Positions 54,145 to 63,109 are shown, counted from the first letter of the stretch. The stretch: 64,000 nucleotides of DNA from CADEEN01 sp963706685 (GCA_963706685.1 CAVPMY010000012.1:1-64000); one strand, 5' to 3'. Notes: a model not told the origin generated them from the sequence alone. Program-made: numbers and translations.

Positions 54145-55276
54145 TTCAATACGACCCGCTCGTAACCCTCGACGATGTCGGTGAAGTAGTCCGACAGCGG
54201 GAACGGCCGGCCATAGCGCTGCAGCGCGTCGGGCTTGATGTCGGTGAACAGCTTGTCCCAGCTCGCCTTGTCGAGCTTGCTCTGCACATGCTGCGCATCG
54301 ATGCCGGGGTACCAGTTGAACTTCTTGACGATGCCCTCGGCCTGGATCTCCGGGCTGGCCGCGAATTCGACGAACTTGCGTGCCACTGCTGCGTTGGCCG
54401 CTTTCGCCGGCACCACGTAGTACATCGGCTGGCCGGGCAGGCCGGGCTCGGGCAGCGCGAGCTTGAGTTTGGGACGCAGCTTGCCGTCGGCCTGCCAGGT
54501 GTAGAACATGTCGACCCAGACCGGGCCCATCGCGATCTCGCCGCGGTTGAGCATGTCCAGCGTGCCGGCATTGCCCGGCGTGATGACGACGCTCTTGTTG
54601 AACTCCTTCAGGCTGCCGAGCGCCTTGTCGATGTCGGCCTTCTTGGCCGCGTCGTAGGGCCCTTCTTCGAGCGTCTTGCCCAGACCGCTGTTGGCCGAGA
54701 CATAGCCCATCACGAAGCCGACGCCCGACATGCCGCCCTTGACGCCGTTGTAGCCGAACTGCTTCGGGTATTTCGTGACCCAGGCCTCGAGTTCGGTGAA
54801 GGTCGTCGGCGGCGCCTTGACCAGGTCGGGGTTGTAGGCCAGCGCGATCTGGCTGTGGAACATCGGGATCACAAAGCCGTCGACGTTCTGTGCCGAGCGC
54901 GTTCTTGGCCGTGTCGCGGGTCACCAGCTTGTCGGCGGCGATCTGGTTGCGGTACGAGGCCAGCAGGTTTTCCTTCACCATCGTCGCGGCGCCGCGCTGG
55001 TGGATCACGGCCACGTCGACGTCCCAGGCGGCGACGCCGGCCTTCGACTGCGCCGACAGCTTCTCGTAGATCTTCATGCGAGCCGGCGTCGCCCGGGCCG
55101 GTGCCCACGGCCTTGACCGACACGCCCGGGTTCAACTTCTCGAAGCGCGGCCCGAGAAAGGTGTTGACGTAGTCGACCATGTTCTGGTCGCCTGCGGTGA
55201 CCACGTTGAGCGTGGTCTGGGCGGCAGCCGGCAGCGCCGACATCAGCGCGGCCATCGAGAGTACAAGCAGCTTCAT
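54141..55276 (-). pseudogene. ABC transporter periplasmic substrate-binding protein, frameshifted
   Basis: A signal peptide (MKLLVLSMAALMSALPAAAQ) starts at ATG 55276 with GGAG 7 bp upstream. The type-2 binding-protein fold reads across three frames: up to GTGPGDAGS near 55080; KIYEKLSAQSKAGVAAWDVD to about 54893; then VIPMFHSQIALAYNPDLVKA to the stop at 54141. Removing one base near 54893 gives TNVDGFVIPM. Joined length is about 378 residues, normal for PotD/Fbp-like receptors. The ligand cannot be fixed. Confidence 0.8.
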
Positions 55277-55291
55277 CGACGTCTCCATAGT

Positions 55292-56311
55292 TCAAGTGGG
55301 GAAAAAGAGCAAAGCATCGCGCGGCACGATGACATGGGTGCGACTGCCCTCCGCGACCGGCGCCGGGTCATCGACCCAGACCTGGCCGCGGCCGACGCGC
55401 ACGCGATAGCGGTAGCCGTTGCCGAGGTAGGACGCCTGCTCGACGGTGCCATGCAGGCTGAGCGCGGCCGGGTCGGCGGCCGCGGCGCTGGCCAGCCGCG
55501 CGCGGTCGCCGCGGAAATGCACGCGCGTGCGCCGTGTCGCGGCCTCGTCGGCCAGTCGCAGCGCGCCACCGTCGTCGACCAGGTCGACGGCGTTGTCGGC
55601 GCCCATGAAACCGGCCACGAAGGCGCTGGCCGGGCGATGGAACACTTCTTCCGGCGTGCCGTACTGCAGCACATGGCCGCCGTCGATGACGGCGATGCGG
55701 TCGGCCAGCGTCAGCGCCTCTTCGCGGTCGTGGGTGACGTACAGGGCGGTGATGCCGACGCGCCGCTGCAAGGCCCGCAACTCATGCCGCAGGTCGAGCC
55801 GCACCTTGTAGTCGAGGTTGCTCATCGGCTCGTCGAGCAGCAGCAGCAGCGGATCGACCGCCAGCGCGCGGCCCATCGCCACGCGCTGCCGCTGCCCGCC
55901 CGACAGCGAGCCGACGCCACGCGGCCCGAAGCCGTCGAGCTGCAGCAGCTTCAACATCTCGGCCACACGCTCGGCAATCCGCCGCTTGGCCACGCCGCGC
56001 ATGCGCAGGCCATAGCCGATGTTGGCCGCCACGTCCATGTGCGGCCACAGTGCGTACGACTGGAACATCATCGCCGTCTGTCGTGCCTCGGGCGGCAGGT
56101 GCGTGATATCGCGCCCGTCGACGACGATGCGGCCCGAGAGCGGCTGCACGAAGCCGGCGATCGAGCGCAACAGCGTCGTCTTGCCGCAGCCCGAACTGCC
56201 CAGCAGGGCCACCATTTCGCCACGCTGTACCTCGAGGCTGACGCGATCGAGCACCGGCGCCTGGGCGCCGTACGACACGCTGATCGATTCGATCGAGAGG
56301 TAGGCGGGCAT
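55292..56311 (-). CDS. ABC transporter ATP-binding protein (PotA/FbpC-like)
   Basis: A 339-residue ATPase. Walker A is GSSGCGKTT (about residues 38-46), followed by the Q-loop in MMFQSYALWPHM, signature LSGGQRQRVAMGRAL, Walker B LLLLLDEPMSNLD and the H-switch in YVTHDREEAL. A C-terminal TOBE-like domain begins near residue 245. It powers import with the two permeases and receptor downstream, and is the first gene of the operon. Its Shine-Dalgarno (GGGAG) lies inside a hairpin (56316-56340). Confidence 0.94.
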   Translation of the reverse strand: MPAYLSIESISVSYGAQAPVLDRVSLEVQRGEMVALLGSSGCGKTTLLRSIAGFVQPLSGRIVVDGRDITHLPPEARQTAMMFQSYALWPHMDVAANIGYGLRMRGVAKRRIAERVAEMLKLLQLDGFGPRGVGSLSGGQRQRVAMGRALAVDPLLLLLDEPMSNLDYKVRLDLRHELRALQRRVGITALYVTHDREEALTLADRIAVIDGGHVLQYGTPEEVFHRPASAFVAGFMGADNAVDLVDDGGALRLADEAATRRTRVHFRGDRARLASAAAADPAALSLHGTVEQASYLGNGYRYRVRVGRGQVWVDDPAPVAEGSRTHVIVPRDALLFFPT

Positions 56312-56315
56312 GGCA

Positions 56316-56340
56316 GCTCCCGGCCCGATGGACCGGGAGC
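56316..56340 (-). promoter_or_regulatory. Hairpin occluding the ribosome-binding site of the ABC operon
   Basis: A perfect 8-bp inverted repeat (GCTCCCGG and CCGGGAGC) with a 9-base loop lies 4 bp before the ATG at 56311 on the leftward transcript. The 3' arm holds the only plausible Shine-Dalgarno (GGGAG), so folding would hide it. This may limit or regulate translation of the first gene. Confidence 0.55.
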
Positions 56341-56439
56341 GATCGAATCTACTCCCCGCCGGTGCTCAACGCATGAGGGTCTGTACCGGCGCGATCGCGG
56401 CGCGGCGCAGCCCACGCCGCGCGGCGGGTATTGCGTGCG

Positions 56440-57063
56440 TCAAGGGATGGTCTTGGAGGCCTCGGCCGAGAAGTCGCTTTCGTTGCCGGCACCGTCGTAC
56501 GCGGTGGCCGCGAAGTAGTACGTGCGCCCGGACTGCAGGTTGCCGATGACATAGCTCGTGCCGGCTCCTGCCGGCACGCCTGCACCGCGCGCTTGCTGAT
56601 AGTTGCGCGACCCCGTGCCCCAATAGACGCGATAGCCGACGACGCGCGCGTCGGGTGCCGGGTTCCATTGCAGCGTGGCGGTGCCGAAGGCCGGCGGCGC
56701 TGGTGCAGGGGCTGGAGCGGGCGCAGGAGCCGGCGCTGGGGCGGGCGCAGGTGCGGGACGGGGGGCAGGTGCCGGTGCAGGGGCAGGCGCCGGTGCAGGA
56801 GGCGGCGGCGCAGGCGCTGGGGCCGGCGTCGGCGCAGGGCTGGGAGCGGGAGACGGGGCAGGGGCCGGTGCGGGCGCAGGTGAAGGCGCTGGCGCAGGCG
56901 CAGGCGCAGGTCCAGAGACTGGCGCCGGCGTTGGGTCAGACGCACCAACCGGCGCTGAAGTGTCGGTGTTCGCGGAGCCGGATCCACCACCACAAGCAGC
57001 CAATACAGCGACCGACAAGGACAGGAACGCGAGCTTGGCGTGTTGGCAGGAGGGACGGGTCAT
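56440..57063 (-). CDS. Lipoprotein with Pro-Ala repeat linker and fibronectin type III domain
   Basis: 207 residues. A lipoprotein signal peptide ends in the lipobox LAAC, followed by GGGSGS. Residues about 45-115 are an almost pure Pro-Ala repeat, an extended rigid linker. A fibronectin type III domain follows (ATLQWNPAPDARVVGYRVYW, then SGRTYYFAATAYDGAGNESD). It probably displays the FN3 domain away from the membrane for binding. ATG 57063 is chosen. It stands alone between the ABC operon and the malonate cluster. Confidence 0.82.
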   Translation of the reverse strand: MTRPSCQHAKLAFLSLSVAVLAACGGGSGSANTDTSAPVGASDPTPAPVSGPAPAPAPAPSPAPAPAPAPSPAPSPAPTPAPAPAPPPPAPAPAPAPAPAPRPAPAPAPAPAPAPAPAPAPAPPAFGTATLQWNPAPDARVVGYRVYWGTGSRNYQQARGAGVPAGAGTSYVIGNLQSGRTYYFAATAYDGAGNESDFSAEASKTIP

Positions 57064-57390
57064 CACGGTGGCGCAGCCAAGGAAACAAGTCAGACCCCTA
57101 GTGTTGGGGGGGTCAGACCAGCCCCTGTAACAAAACGCCGAGCACCGGACTTTCCAGAGCACGCGCCAGCGCGGCCGGGGGCATCGACCTCTGTTACATG
57201 TGGGAGCGAATTAAGGCCTCCAGCGTGCCGTTGCCGGCGCTTCTCCGTCATTTATTCACGCCGCGGCGGCCTGGCGAGCTGCAGAGTTGTCTCAAGCTGC
57301 GTGAACACGATCGGCGGCCAAACGGGCGACGACGCCAGGGCTGGCGGTTCCTCAAAGGCGGCATTCGATCCCGCAGCACACTACGCACCC
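57064..57390. other. Intergenic region upstream of malonyl-CoA decarboxylase (327 bp)
   Basis: It contains two direct GTCAGACC repeats (57089-57096 and 57112-57119), whose inner GACCCC and GGGGTC can also pair as a hairpin. Such GGTCTGAC-type short repeats often mark small mobile or REP-like elements, but no transposase is present. Part of it may encode the N-terminus of the decarboxylase, whose start is uncertain. Confidence 0.4.
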
Positions 57391-58629
57391 ATGTCCCGAC
57401 AGATCCTCATCGACTGCCGCCGCTTGCTGTCCGTGCGTGGCGAGGCCAACAGTCCGGTGTTGGCTGCGGGCATCGTGGCCCGACTGGACGCACTCGACGA
57501 CAGCCAGCGCAACCGTTTCTTCGAGCGCCTGGCCAGCGATTTCAGCCCCGACCCCAAGACCGTGCTCGAAGCGGCACAGGCCTACGCCAACGATCCGCAG
57601 GCCGAGGCCATGATTCACCTGGCGCAGGTGGCCGAGCCGCCGCGCCAGGAGCTGTTTCGGCGCCTGAACCGGGCGCCCGGCGGCACCGCGGCCATCGTGC
57701 GCCTGCGCCGCGCGCTGCTCGACCGCCTGCCCAGGCAGAAGCCGGAGCTGGCCGCTGTCGAGGCCGACTTGCTGCACCTGCTGTCGAGCTGGTTCAACCC
57801 GGGATTCCTGGAGATGCGGCGCGTCGACTGGAACTCGCCTGCGCAACTGCTCGAACAGATCATCCGCCACGAGGCGGTGCACGAGATCGACGGCTGGGAC
57901 GACCTGCGCCGCCGCCTGCAGCCCGACCGGCGCTGCTTCGCGTTCTTCCATCCGCAGCTGCCCGACGAGCCGCTGATCTTCGTCGAGGTGGCGCTGGTGT
58001 CCGAGATGCCCGGCGCCATCGCGCCGCTGATCGACAAGCGCGCGCAGCCGTTGCCGAGCGAGCAGTTCAAGGTCGCGGTGTTCTACTCGATCAGCAATTG
58101 CCAGCCGGGCCTGCGCGGCGTGTCGCTCGGCAACTTTCTGATCAAGCGCGTGGCCGAACAGTTGAAGCGCGAGTTGCCGCAGCTCAAGACCTTCTGCACG
58201 CTGTCGCCGATCCCCGGCTTCATGGCCTGGCTCACCAAGTCGCGCCCCGACGCACTGCCCGTGAAGATTCAGCGCGCCCACGACGAGCTGCATGCCGCCT
58301 GCAGCGACGGCTTTGCCGCGCTGACCAACGCCTCTCGGCTGGCGGCGCTGCCGGGCTCGGCGCACCACGTGTTGTGGCGTCTGGCCGCGCACTACCTTGC
58401 GCATGTCTCGCCGTTGCCCGAGGGCGATCCGGTGGCGCGCTTTCACCTCGACAACGGCGCGCGGCTCGAACGCCTGAACGCGCAGGCCAACCTGTCACCC
58501 AAGGGCCTCAGGCAGTCGGCCGGCCTGATGGTGAATTACCTGTATGACCTGTCGCGCATCGAAAGGCATCATGACCGTTTTGCGCGCGGCCAGGTGGCGG
58601 CCAGTCGGGCGGTCTCCGCGCTGTTGTGA
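57391..58629 (+). CDS. matA: Malonyl-CoA decarboxylase
   Basis: Converts malonyl-CoA to acetyl-CoA and CO2. At least 412 residues. The N-terminal helical domain begins ILIDCRRLLSVRGEANSP, and the catalytic domain shows IRHEAVHEIDGWDDLRRRL, CFAFFHPQLPDEPLIFVEVA, YSISNCQPGLRGVSLGNFLI and the C-terminal Ser/His region FCTLSPIPGFMAWL. ATG 57391 was used, but the protein may start upstream (GTG 57301), since bacterial MCDs are usually a little longer. It is followed by an enoyl-CoA hydratase and malonyl-CoA synthetase, as in matA/matB malonate modules. Confidence 0.9.
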   Translation: MSRQILIDCRRLLSVRGEANSPVLAAGIVARLDALDDSQRNRFFERLASDFSPDPKTVLEAAQAYANDPQAEAMIHLAQVAEPPRQELFRRLNRAPGGTAAIVRLRRALLDRLPRQKPELAAVEADLLHLLSSWFNPGFLEMRRVDWNSPAQLLEQIIRHEAVHEIDGWDDLRRRLQPDRRCFAFFHPQLPDEPLIFVEVALVSEMPGAIAPLIDKRAQPLPSEQFKVAVFYSISNCQPGLRGVSLGNFLIKRVAEQLKRELPQLKTFCTLSPIPGFMAWLTKSRPDALPVKIQRAHDELHAACSDGFAALTNASRLAALPGSAHHVLWRLAAHYLAHVSPLPEGDPVARFHLDNGARLERLNAQANLSPKGLRQSAGLMVNYLYDLSRIERHHDRFARGQVAASRAVSALL

Positions 58630-58657
58630 ACCAACGAGACAGGAAAGGAGCCTGCGG

Positions 58658-59436
58658 GTGACCGGCTCGGTTCTCTACACGCTGCCCGACGCGGCCGGCG
58701 TCGCGCGCCTGACGCTGTCCAACCCCGGCAAGCTCAATGCGCTGTCGGTGGCGATGTGGCGCGAGTTGCGCTCGCATGTCGCGCGCCTGAACGCCCGCCA
58801 TGGCGACGTGCGCGTGCTCATCGTCGCCGGCGAAGGCGGCCAGTTCGCCGCGGGCGGCGACATCGAGGAGTTCCCGCAGTTCCGCTTCGACGCCACCACG
58901 CTGGCGCGCTTTCATGAAGAAGACGTGCGCCCGGCCCTGCAGGCCCTGCTCGATTGCGATCTGCCGCTGCTGGCGCAGATCGACGGCGCCTGCATCGGCG
59001 GCGGCCTGGAGATCGCCGCCTGCTGCGACATCCGCATCGGCGGTGCGGGCGCCGTTTCGGCGTGCCGATTGCCCGGCTCGGCTTTCCGCTGGCGCCGGCG
59101 GAGATGGAGATGATGGCCGCGGTGATGGGCCGCACGGTGTTGCGCGAGTTGCTGATCGAGGCCCGCGTGCTCGATGCGCAGGAAGCCTTGGCGCGCGGCC
59201 TGTTGACGCGTGTCGTCGCCGATACCGATGTGGCTGCACAGGCGCGCGCCGCCGCCGAGCGCATCGCCGAGCTGTCGCCGCAGGCGCTGCGCCTGAACAA
59301 GCGCGCCCTGCGCCAGTTCGCGCACGCCAGGCACAGCACCGCGGCCGAACGCGCGCCGCACTATGCCTACGCCGCCAGCGACGAGCACCGCGAGGGGCTG
59401 GCGGCGTTCATGCAGAAGAGAAAACCACGCTTTTGA
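58658..59436 (+). pseudogene. Enoyl-CoA hydratase/isomerase, frameshifted
   Basis: It starts at GTG 58658 with AAAGGAG at the right distance. The crotonase fold shows VARLTLSNPGKLNALSVAMW, the oxyanion-hole segments GEGGQFAAGGDIEEF and DGACIGGGLEIAACCDIRI. A single-base shift near 59050 moves it into the frame with FGVPIARLGFPLAP and onward to 59436. Joined, it is about 259 residues, normal for the family. It probably acts on a short acyl-CoA of the malonate cluster. Sequence error is likely. Confidence 0.82.
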
Positions 59437-59448
59437 AGGAGGGGCGTG

Positions 59449-61065
59449 ATGCCCGATCAGAACCTGTACGCCGCACTGCGCGCCGGTTTTCCGGCCGACC
59501 TCGACGCCACTGCGATCGAGACCTGCGACACGAGCGAACCGCTCCACTACACCTGGCGCGACCTCGAACGAGCGAGTGCGCGCATCGCCAACCTGCTCGA
59601 CGGCCTGGATATTCCGGCCGCGTCGCGCATCGCCGTGCATGCCGACAAGAGCGTCGAGGCGTTGATGCTCTACCTGGCGGTGCTGCGCGCGGGGCATGTC
59701 TACCTGCCGCTGAACACCGCCTACCAGGCGGCCGAGCTCGAATACTTCATCGGCAATGCCGAACCGGCCGTGGTGGTCTGCGCCAAGCGCAACTTCCCCT
59801 GGCTCAGCAAGCTGGCTTTCGCCGCCGGCGTGCGCAACGTGTTCACGTTGGACAGCGACCGCACGGGCACGCTGCTGGATCGCGCCGCGTTCATGGGCGA
59901 AGACCACATGGCGGTCGAGCGCAGCGCGGACGATCTCGCCGCCATCCTCTACACCAGCGGCACCACCGGGCGCAGCAAGGGCGCGATGCTGACGCATGGC
60001 AACCTGCTGTCCAACGCGCTGGTGCTCAAGGACTATTGGGGCTGGGTACGCGAGCCCCAAGGTGGCGGCAAGCCGCCACCGTCCCCCAAGGGGAGCGAGT
60101 CAACTAGGGAGCGGCCCGGCGTCGACTCGGCTGACGTGTTGATCCACGCGCTGCCGATCTTTCACGTGCATGGCCTGTTCGTCGCCATCCATGGCGCCCT
60201 GCTCAACGGCAGCAAGATGCTCTGGTTCGAGAAGTTCGACCCGCGCGCCACGATTGCCGAGATGGCGCGGGCCACGGTGATGATGGGCGTGCCGACGCTG
60301 TACGTGCGCATGCTCGCCGAGCCTTCGTTGACGCGCGACGCGGCTTCGCACATGCGCCTCTTCATCGCCGGCTCGGCGCCGCTGCTGCCCGAGACCTTCG
60401 ACGCCTGGCGCGAGCGCACCGGCCACACCATCGTCGAGCGCTACGGCATGAGCGAAACCATCATGCTGGCGTCCAATGCCTACCACCCCGAAGATGGCGA
60501 GCGCCGCGCCGGCACCGTCGGCAAGCCGCTGCCCGGTGTGCAGTTGCGCATCGGCGGCTCATCGCAAACCGGCGCTGGCGAGATCGGCGGCATCGAAGTG
60601 CGCGGCCCGAATGTCTTCAAGGGCTACTGGCGCATGCCGGAGAAGACCGCCGAGGAATTCACCGCCGACGGCTGGTTCAGGACCGGCGACGTCGGCATGA
60701 TCAATGCGCAGGGTGTCGTCACCATCGTCGGTCGCAGCAAGGACCTGATCATCAGCGGCGGCTACAACGTCTATCCGGCCGAGATCGAGGGCTACCTCAA
60801 CGAGCAACCCGGCGTGGCCGAGAGCGCCGTCGTCGGCGTGCCGCACCCCGACTTCGGCGAAGCCGTGATCGCGGTCGTCGTGCCCAAGGGCAACGCGAAA
60901 CTCGATGCCCAGGCGCTCATCGCGTCGATGAAAAACAAGATCGCCGCGTTCAAGGTGCCCAAACGCGTCTTCGTCGAAACCGAATTGCCGCGCAACCAGA
61001 TGGGCAAGGTGCAGAAGAACCTGCTGCGCGACGAGCATCGCGGGCTGTTCGGCGGCGCGGCCTGA
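59449..61065 (+). CDS. matB: Malonyl-CoA synthetase (MatB-like acyl-CoA ligase)
   Basis: Makes malonyl-CoA from malonate, ATP and CoA. 538 residues: ILYTSGTTGRSKGAMLTHGN, HALPIFHVHGLFVAIHGALL (MatB-like), YGMSETIMLASNAY, GWFRTGDVGMINAQG and KDLIISGGYNVYPAEIEGYL, with the C-terminal Lys motif NQMGKVQKNLL. Residues about 200-225 (REPQGGGKPPPSPKGSEST region) are an in-frame insertion of the interspersed repeat between conserved KDYWGW and ADVLIHALPIFH. ATG 59449 has AAGGAGG upstream. Confidence 0.9.
   Translation: MPDQNLYAALRAGFPADLDATAIETCDTSEPLHYTWRDLERASARIANLLDGLDIPAASRIAVHADKSVEALMLYLAVLRAGHVYLPLNTAYQAAELEYFIGNAEPAVVVCAKRNFPWLSKLAFAAGVRNVFTLDSDRTGTLLDRAAFMGEDHMAVERSADDLAAILYTSGTTGRSKGAMLTHGNLLSNALVLKDYWGWVREPQGGGKPPPSPKGSESTRERPGVDSADVLIHALPIFHVHGLFVAIHGALLNGSKMLWFEKFDPRATIAEMARATVMMGVPTLYVRMLAEPSLTRDAASHMRLFIAGSAPLLPETFDAWRERTGHTIVERYGMSETIMLASNAYHPEDGERRAGTVGKPLPGVQLRIGGSSQTGAGEIGGIEVRGPNVFKGYWRMPEKTAEEFTADGWFRTGDVGMINAQGVVTIVGRSKDLIISGGYNVYPAEIEGYLNEQPGVAESAVVGVPHPDFGEAVIAVVVPKGNAKLDAQALIASMKNKIAAFKVPKRVFVETELPRNQMGKVQKNLLRDEHRGLFGGAA
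60052..60122. repeat. Interspersed GC-rich repeat, copy 4 (in frame inside matB)
   Basis: GCCCCAAGGTGGCGGCAAGC is followed by GTCCCCCAAGGGGAGCGAG and then GGGAGCGGCCCGGCG. The CCCCCAAGGGG core and the GCGGCCCGGCG end match copies 2 and 3. It adds about 24 residues to the ligase without changing the frame. Confidence 0.78.
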
Positions 61066-61083
61066 CGCGGCAGTACGACGCGC

Positions 61084-61792
61084 TCAGCGCAACGACAGTT
61101 TCTTCAGCCTGAGCAGGCGCCGGACCTCCGCGCTGCCCTTGAGCGCGAGCCACGCCATTTCGATCTCGTCGCGCTCCGCCGACTCCAGCATGCGAGACAG
61201 GCAAGCGCGGCCAAAAGTGGCCTGGTGCAAGACGTGGTGGCGGCGGATGAGCGCCAGCCTTCAGACTCGTAATGACCTGGTTGGCCACCTTGGTGATCTG
61301 CCCGGCGCCGGCCGGGCCAACATGGTGATGTTCTTGCCCATCAGCGTGAGCAGCGGCTGCATGCGCGCGAAGACCTGGGGGGGCGGTCAGGCTGGCCGCC
61401 TTGGCGCCGACTTCGCCGCCGGACACCGGCGCGTCGAGCCAGTCGGCGCCGCTGGCTTCGATGCGCCGGGCGAAGTCCTGCGTCTCGATCGGCGCGATCG
61501 AGCTCATGTCGATGACGGTCTTGCCTTTGCCCTTGCCGTCGGCCAAGGCCTGCGCCACGCCGCCGTCGCCGAACAGCACCTTCTGCACATCGGGCGTGTC
61601 GGGCACCATGGTGAAGATCACGTCGGCCTTTGCCGCCACGTCGGCCGGCGAAGCGCAGGCCACGGCACCAGCGTCGAGCAGGGCCTGCGGCGCCTTGCTG
61701 CGCGTGTTGACGACGAGGTCGTGGCCGGCAGCGCGCAGGTGGCCCGCCATCGGCGCGCCCATGATGCCCAGGCCGATGAATCCGAGTTTCAT
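61084..61792 (-). pseudogene. garR: 2-hydroxy-3-oxopropionate reductase remnant, frameshifted and chimeric
   Basis: The first 140 or so codons are a normal tartronate semialdehyde reductase: MKLGFIGLGIMGAPMAGHLR (NAD-binding) and WLDAPVSGGEVGAKAASLT. Then several residues are missing, and the frame changes more than once (FARMQPLLTLMGKNIT, VGPAGAGQITKVANQV). After VANQV near 61275 family resemblance stops, and an unrelated helical stretch (RMLESAERDEIEMAWLALKG) reads to the stop at 61084. The family's C-terminal half is missing. It is the last gene of the glucarate operon. Unlike other breaks here, missing sequence and a foreign tail suggest real decay or a junction. Confidence 0.7.
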
Positions 61793-61826
61793 GTGAACGA
61801 GATCCTTGTGAACGACGGTGCGGCGA

Positions 61827-63107
61827 TCAGAAACGCGGCGCCTGGCCGCTGAAGGTCGGGTCGGTCTTGCGCATCTGCGCCAGATCGTTGCGGGTGCGGA
61901 TGCCGCAGTGCAGGTACTGGTCATGCAGCCGTGCCAGCGCCGTGCGGTCGATCTCGACGCCCAGTCCCGGCGTGCGCGGCACCGCCACCGCGCCACCGCT
62001 GAAGGCCACGCGGCCGCCGGCGATGACTTCCTCTTCCTGCCACGGGTAATGCGTGTCGCAGGCGTAGCTGAGCTGCGGCACGCTGGCGGCCAGGTGCGTC
62101 ATCGCCACCAGGCTGATGCCCAGGTGCGAATTCGAGTGCATCGAAATGCCCAGGCCATAGAGTTCGCACAGCCGCGCCAACTGCTGCGTGGCCCGCAGGC
62201 CGCCCCAGTAGTGATGGTCCGACAGCACGACCTGCACGGCGCCGAGGGCGACACTGCGCTTGAATTCGTCGAAGCCGGTGACCACCATGTTGGTGGCCAG
62301 CGGCAGCCGGGTGTGGCGCGACAACTCGGCCATGCCCTCGAGGCCGGGCGTCGGGTCTTCGTAGTATTCGAGCAGGTTGTCGAGCTCGGGTGCCGCGGCG
62401 ATGCTGGTGGCCAGCGACCAGTTGGCGTTCGGATCGAGCCGCAGCGGCAACGTCGGAAACGCCTCGCGCAGCGCGCGCATGCAGACAATCTCTTGCGCGG
62501 GCTCGAACACGCCGCCCTTGAGCTTGATGCTGCCAAAGCCGTACTGGCCGATCATGCGCCGTGCCTGGGCCACGATCTGCTGCGCGTTCAGCGCTTCGCC
62601 CCAGGCGTCGGCCGGGTAAGGCCGCTCGACATGCTCGGCCTGCTTGAAGAACAGGTAGGCGCTGTAGGGCACCTGCTCGCGCACCGCACCGCCGAGCAGG
62701 TCGCAGACCGGTGCGCCCAGGCGCTGGCCTTGCAGGTCGAGCATCGCCACTTCGAGCGCGCTGATGACCTTGGCCGCGTTCTTGGCGCCGTGCGAGCCGG
62801 GCGCCAGTTCGAGTTCATTCGCCGAGTGCGTGGCCTTGACGGTGGCACGCACACGCTCTTCCATCAGGTTGAGGTCGAACGGCGACAGGCCCGGCACGAG
62901 CGGCGCCGCCGCGGCCAGCGCCTCCTGCATCACCGCGTCGCCATAGGTCTCGGCGATGCCGATGCGGCCGTCGGAGGCTTCGAGCTCGACGATGGCGCGC
63001 AGCGCCCACGGCTCGTGGATGCCGCTGGCGTTGAGCAGCGGCGGGTCGCGAAAGGCGATCGGCGTGACCTGCAGGCGGCGCAGTGACCAGTCGCTGTGGC
63101 CGGCCAT
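61827..63107 (-). CDS. gudD: Glucarate dehydratase (enolase superfamily)
   Basis: A 426-residue enzyme that dehydrates D-glucarate to 5-keto-4-deoxyglucarate. Metal and catalytic regions: FGSIKLKGGVFEPAQE (KxK-type catalytic Lys), RLDPNANWS, LEYYEDPTPGLEG, NMVVTGFDEFK and the late catalytic His in GISMHSNSHLGISL. Length matches GudD. It starts 2 bp after the garL stop. Confidence 0.92.
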   Translation of the reverse strand: MAGHSDWSLRRLQVTPIAFRDPPLLNASGIHEPWALRAIVELEASDGRIGIAETYGDAVMQEALAAAAPLVPGLSPFDLNLMEERVRATVKATHSANELELAPGSHGAKNAAKVISALEVAMLDLQGQRLGAPVCDLLGGAVREQVPYSAYLFFKQAEHVERPYPADAWGEALNAQQIVAQARRMIGQYGFGSIKLKGGVFEPAQEIVCMRALREAFPTLPLRLDPNANWSLATSIAAAPELDNLLEYYEDPTPGLEGMAELSRHTRLPLATNMVVTGFDEFKRSVALGAVQVVLSDHHYWGGLRATQQLARLCELYGLGISMHSNSHLGISLVAMTHLAASVPQLSYACDTHYPWQEEEVIAGGRVAFSGGAVAVPRTPGLGVEIDRTALARLHDQYLHCGIRTRNDLAQMRKTDPTFSGQAPRF

Positions 63108-63109
63108 CG

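Noticed and set aside
52483..55077. One 864-codon protein on the minus strand spanning the ABC operon
   Set aside because: It is a chance join of receptor and permease pieces across different frames caused by base shifts; the real genes are three.
56690..56930. Possible tandem repeat or CRISPR-like array
   Set aside because: The periodicity is a 6-bp codon repeat for Pro-Ala; there are no spacers of constant length and no cas genes.
56675..57130. Gly-Ala repeat protein on the plus strand
   Set aside because: Reverse reading of the Pro-Ala linker of the FN3 lipoprotein, which has a lipobox and an FN3 domain.
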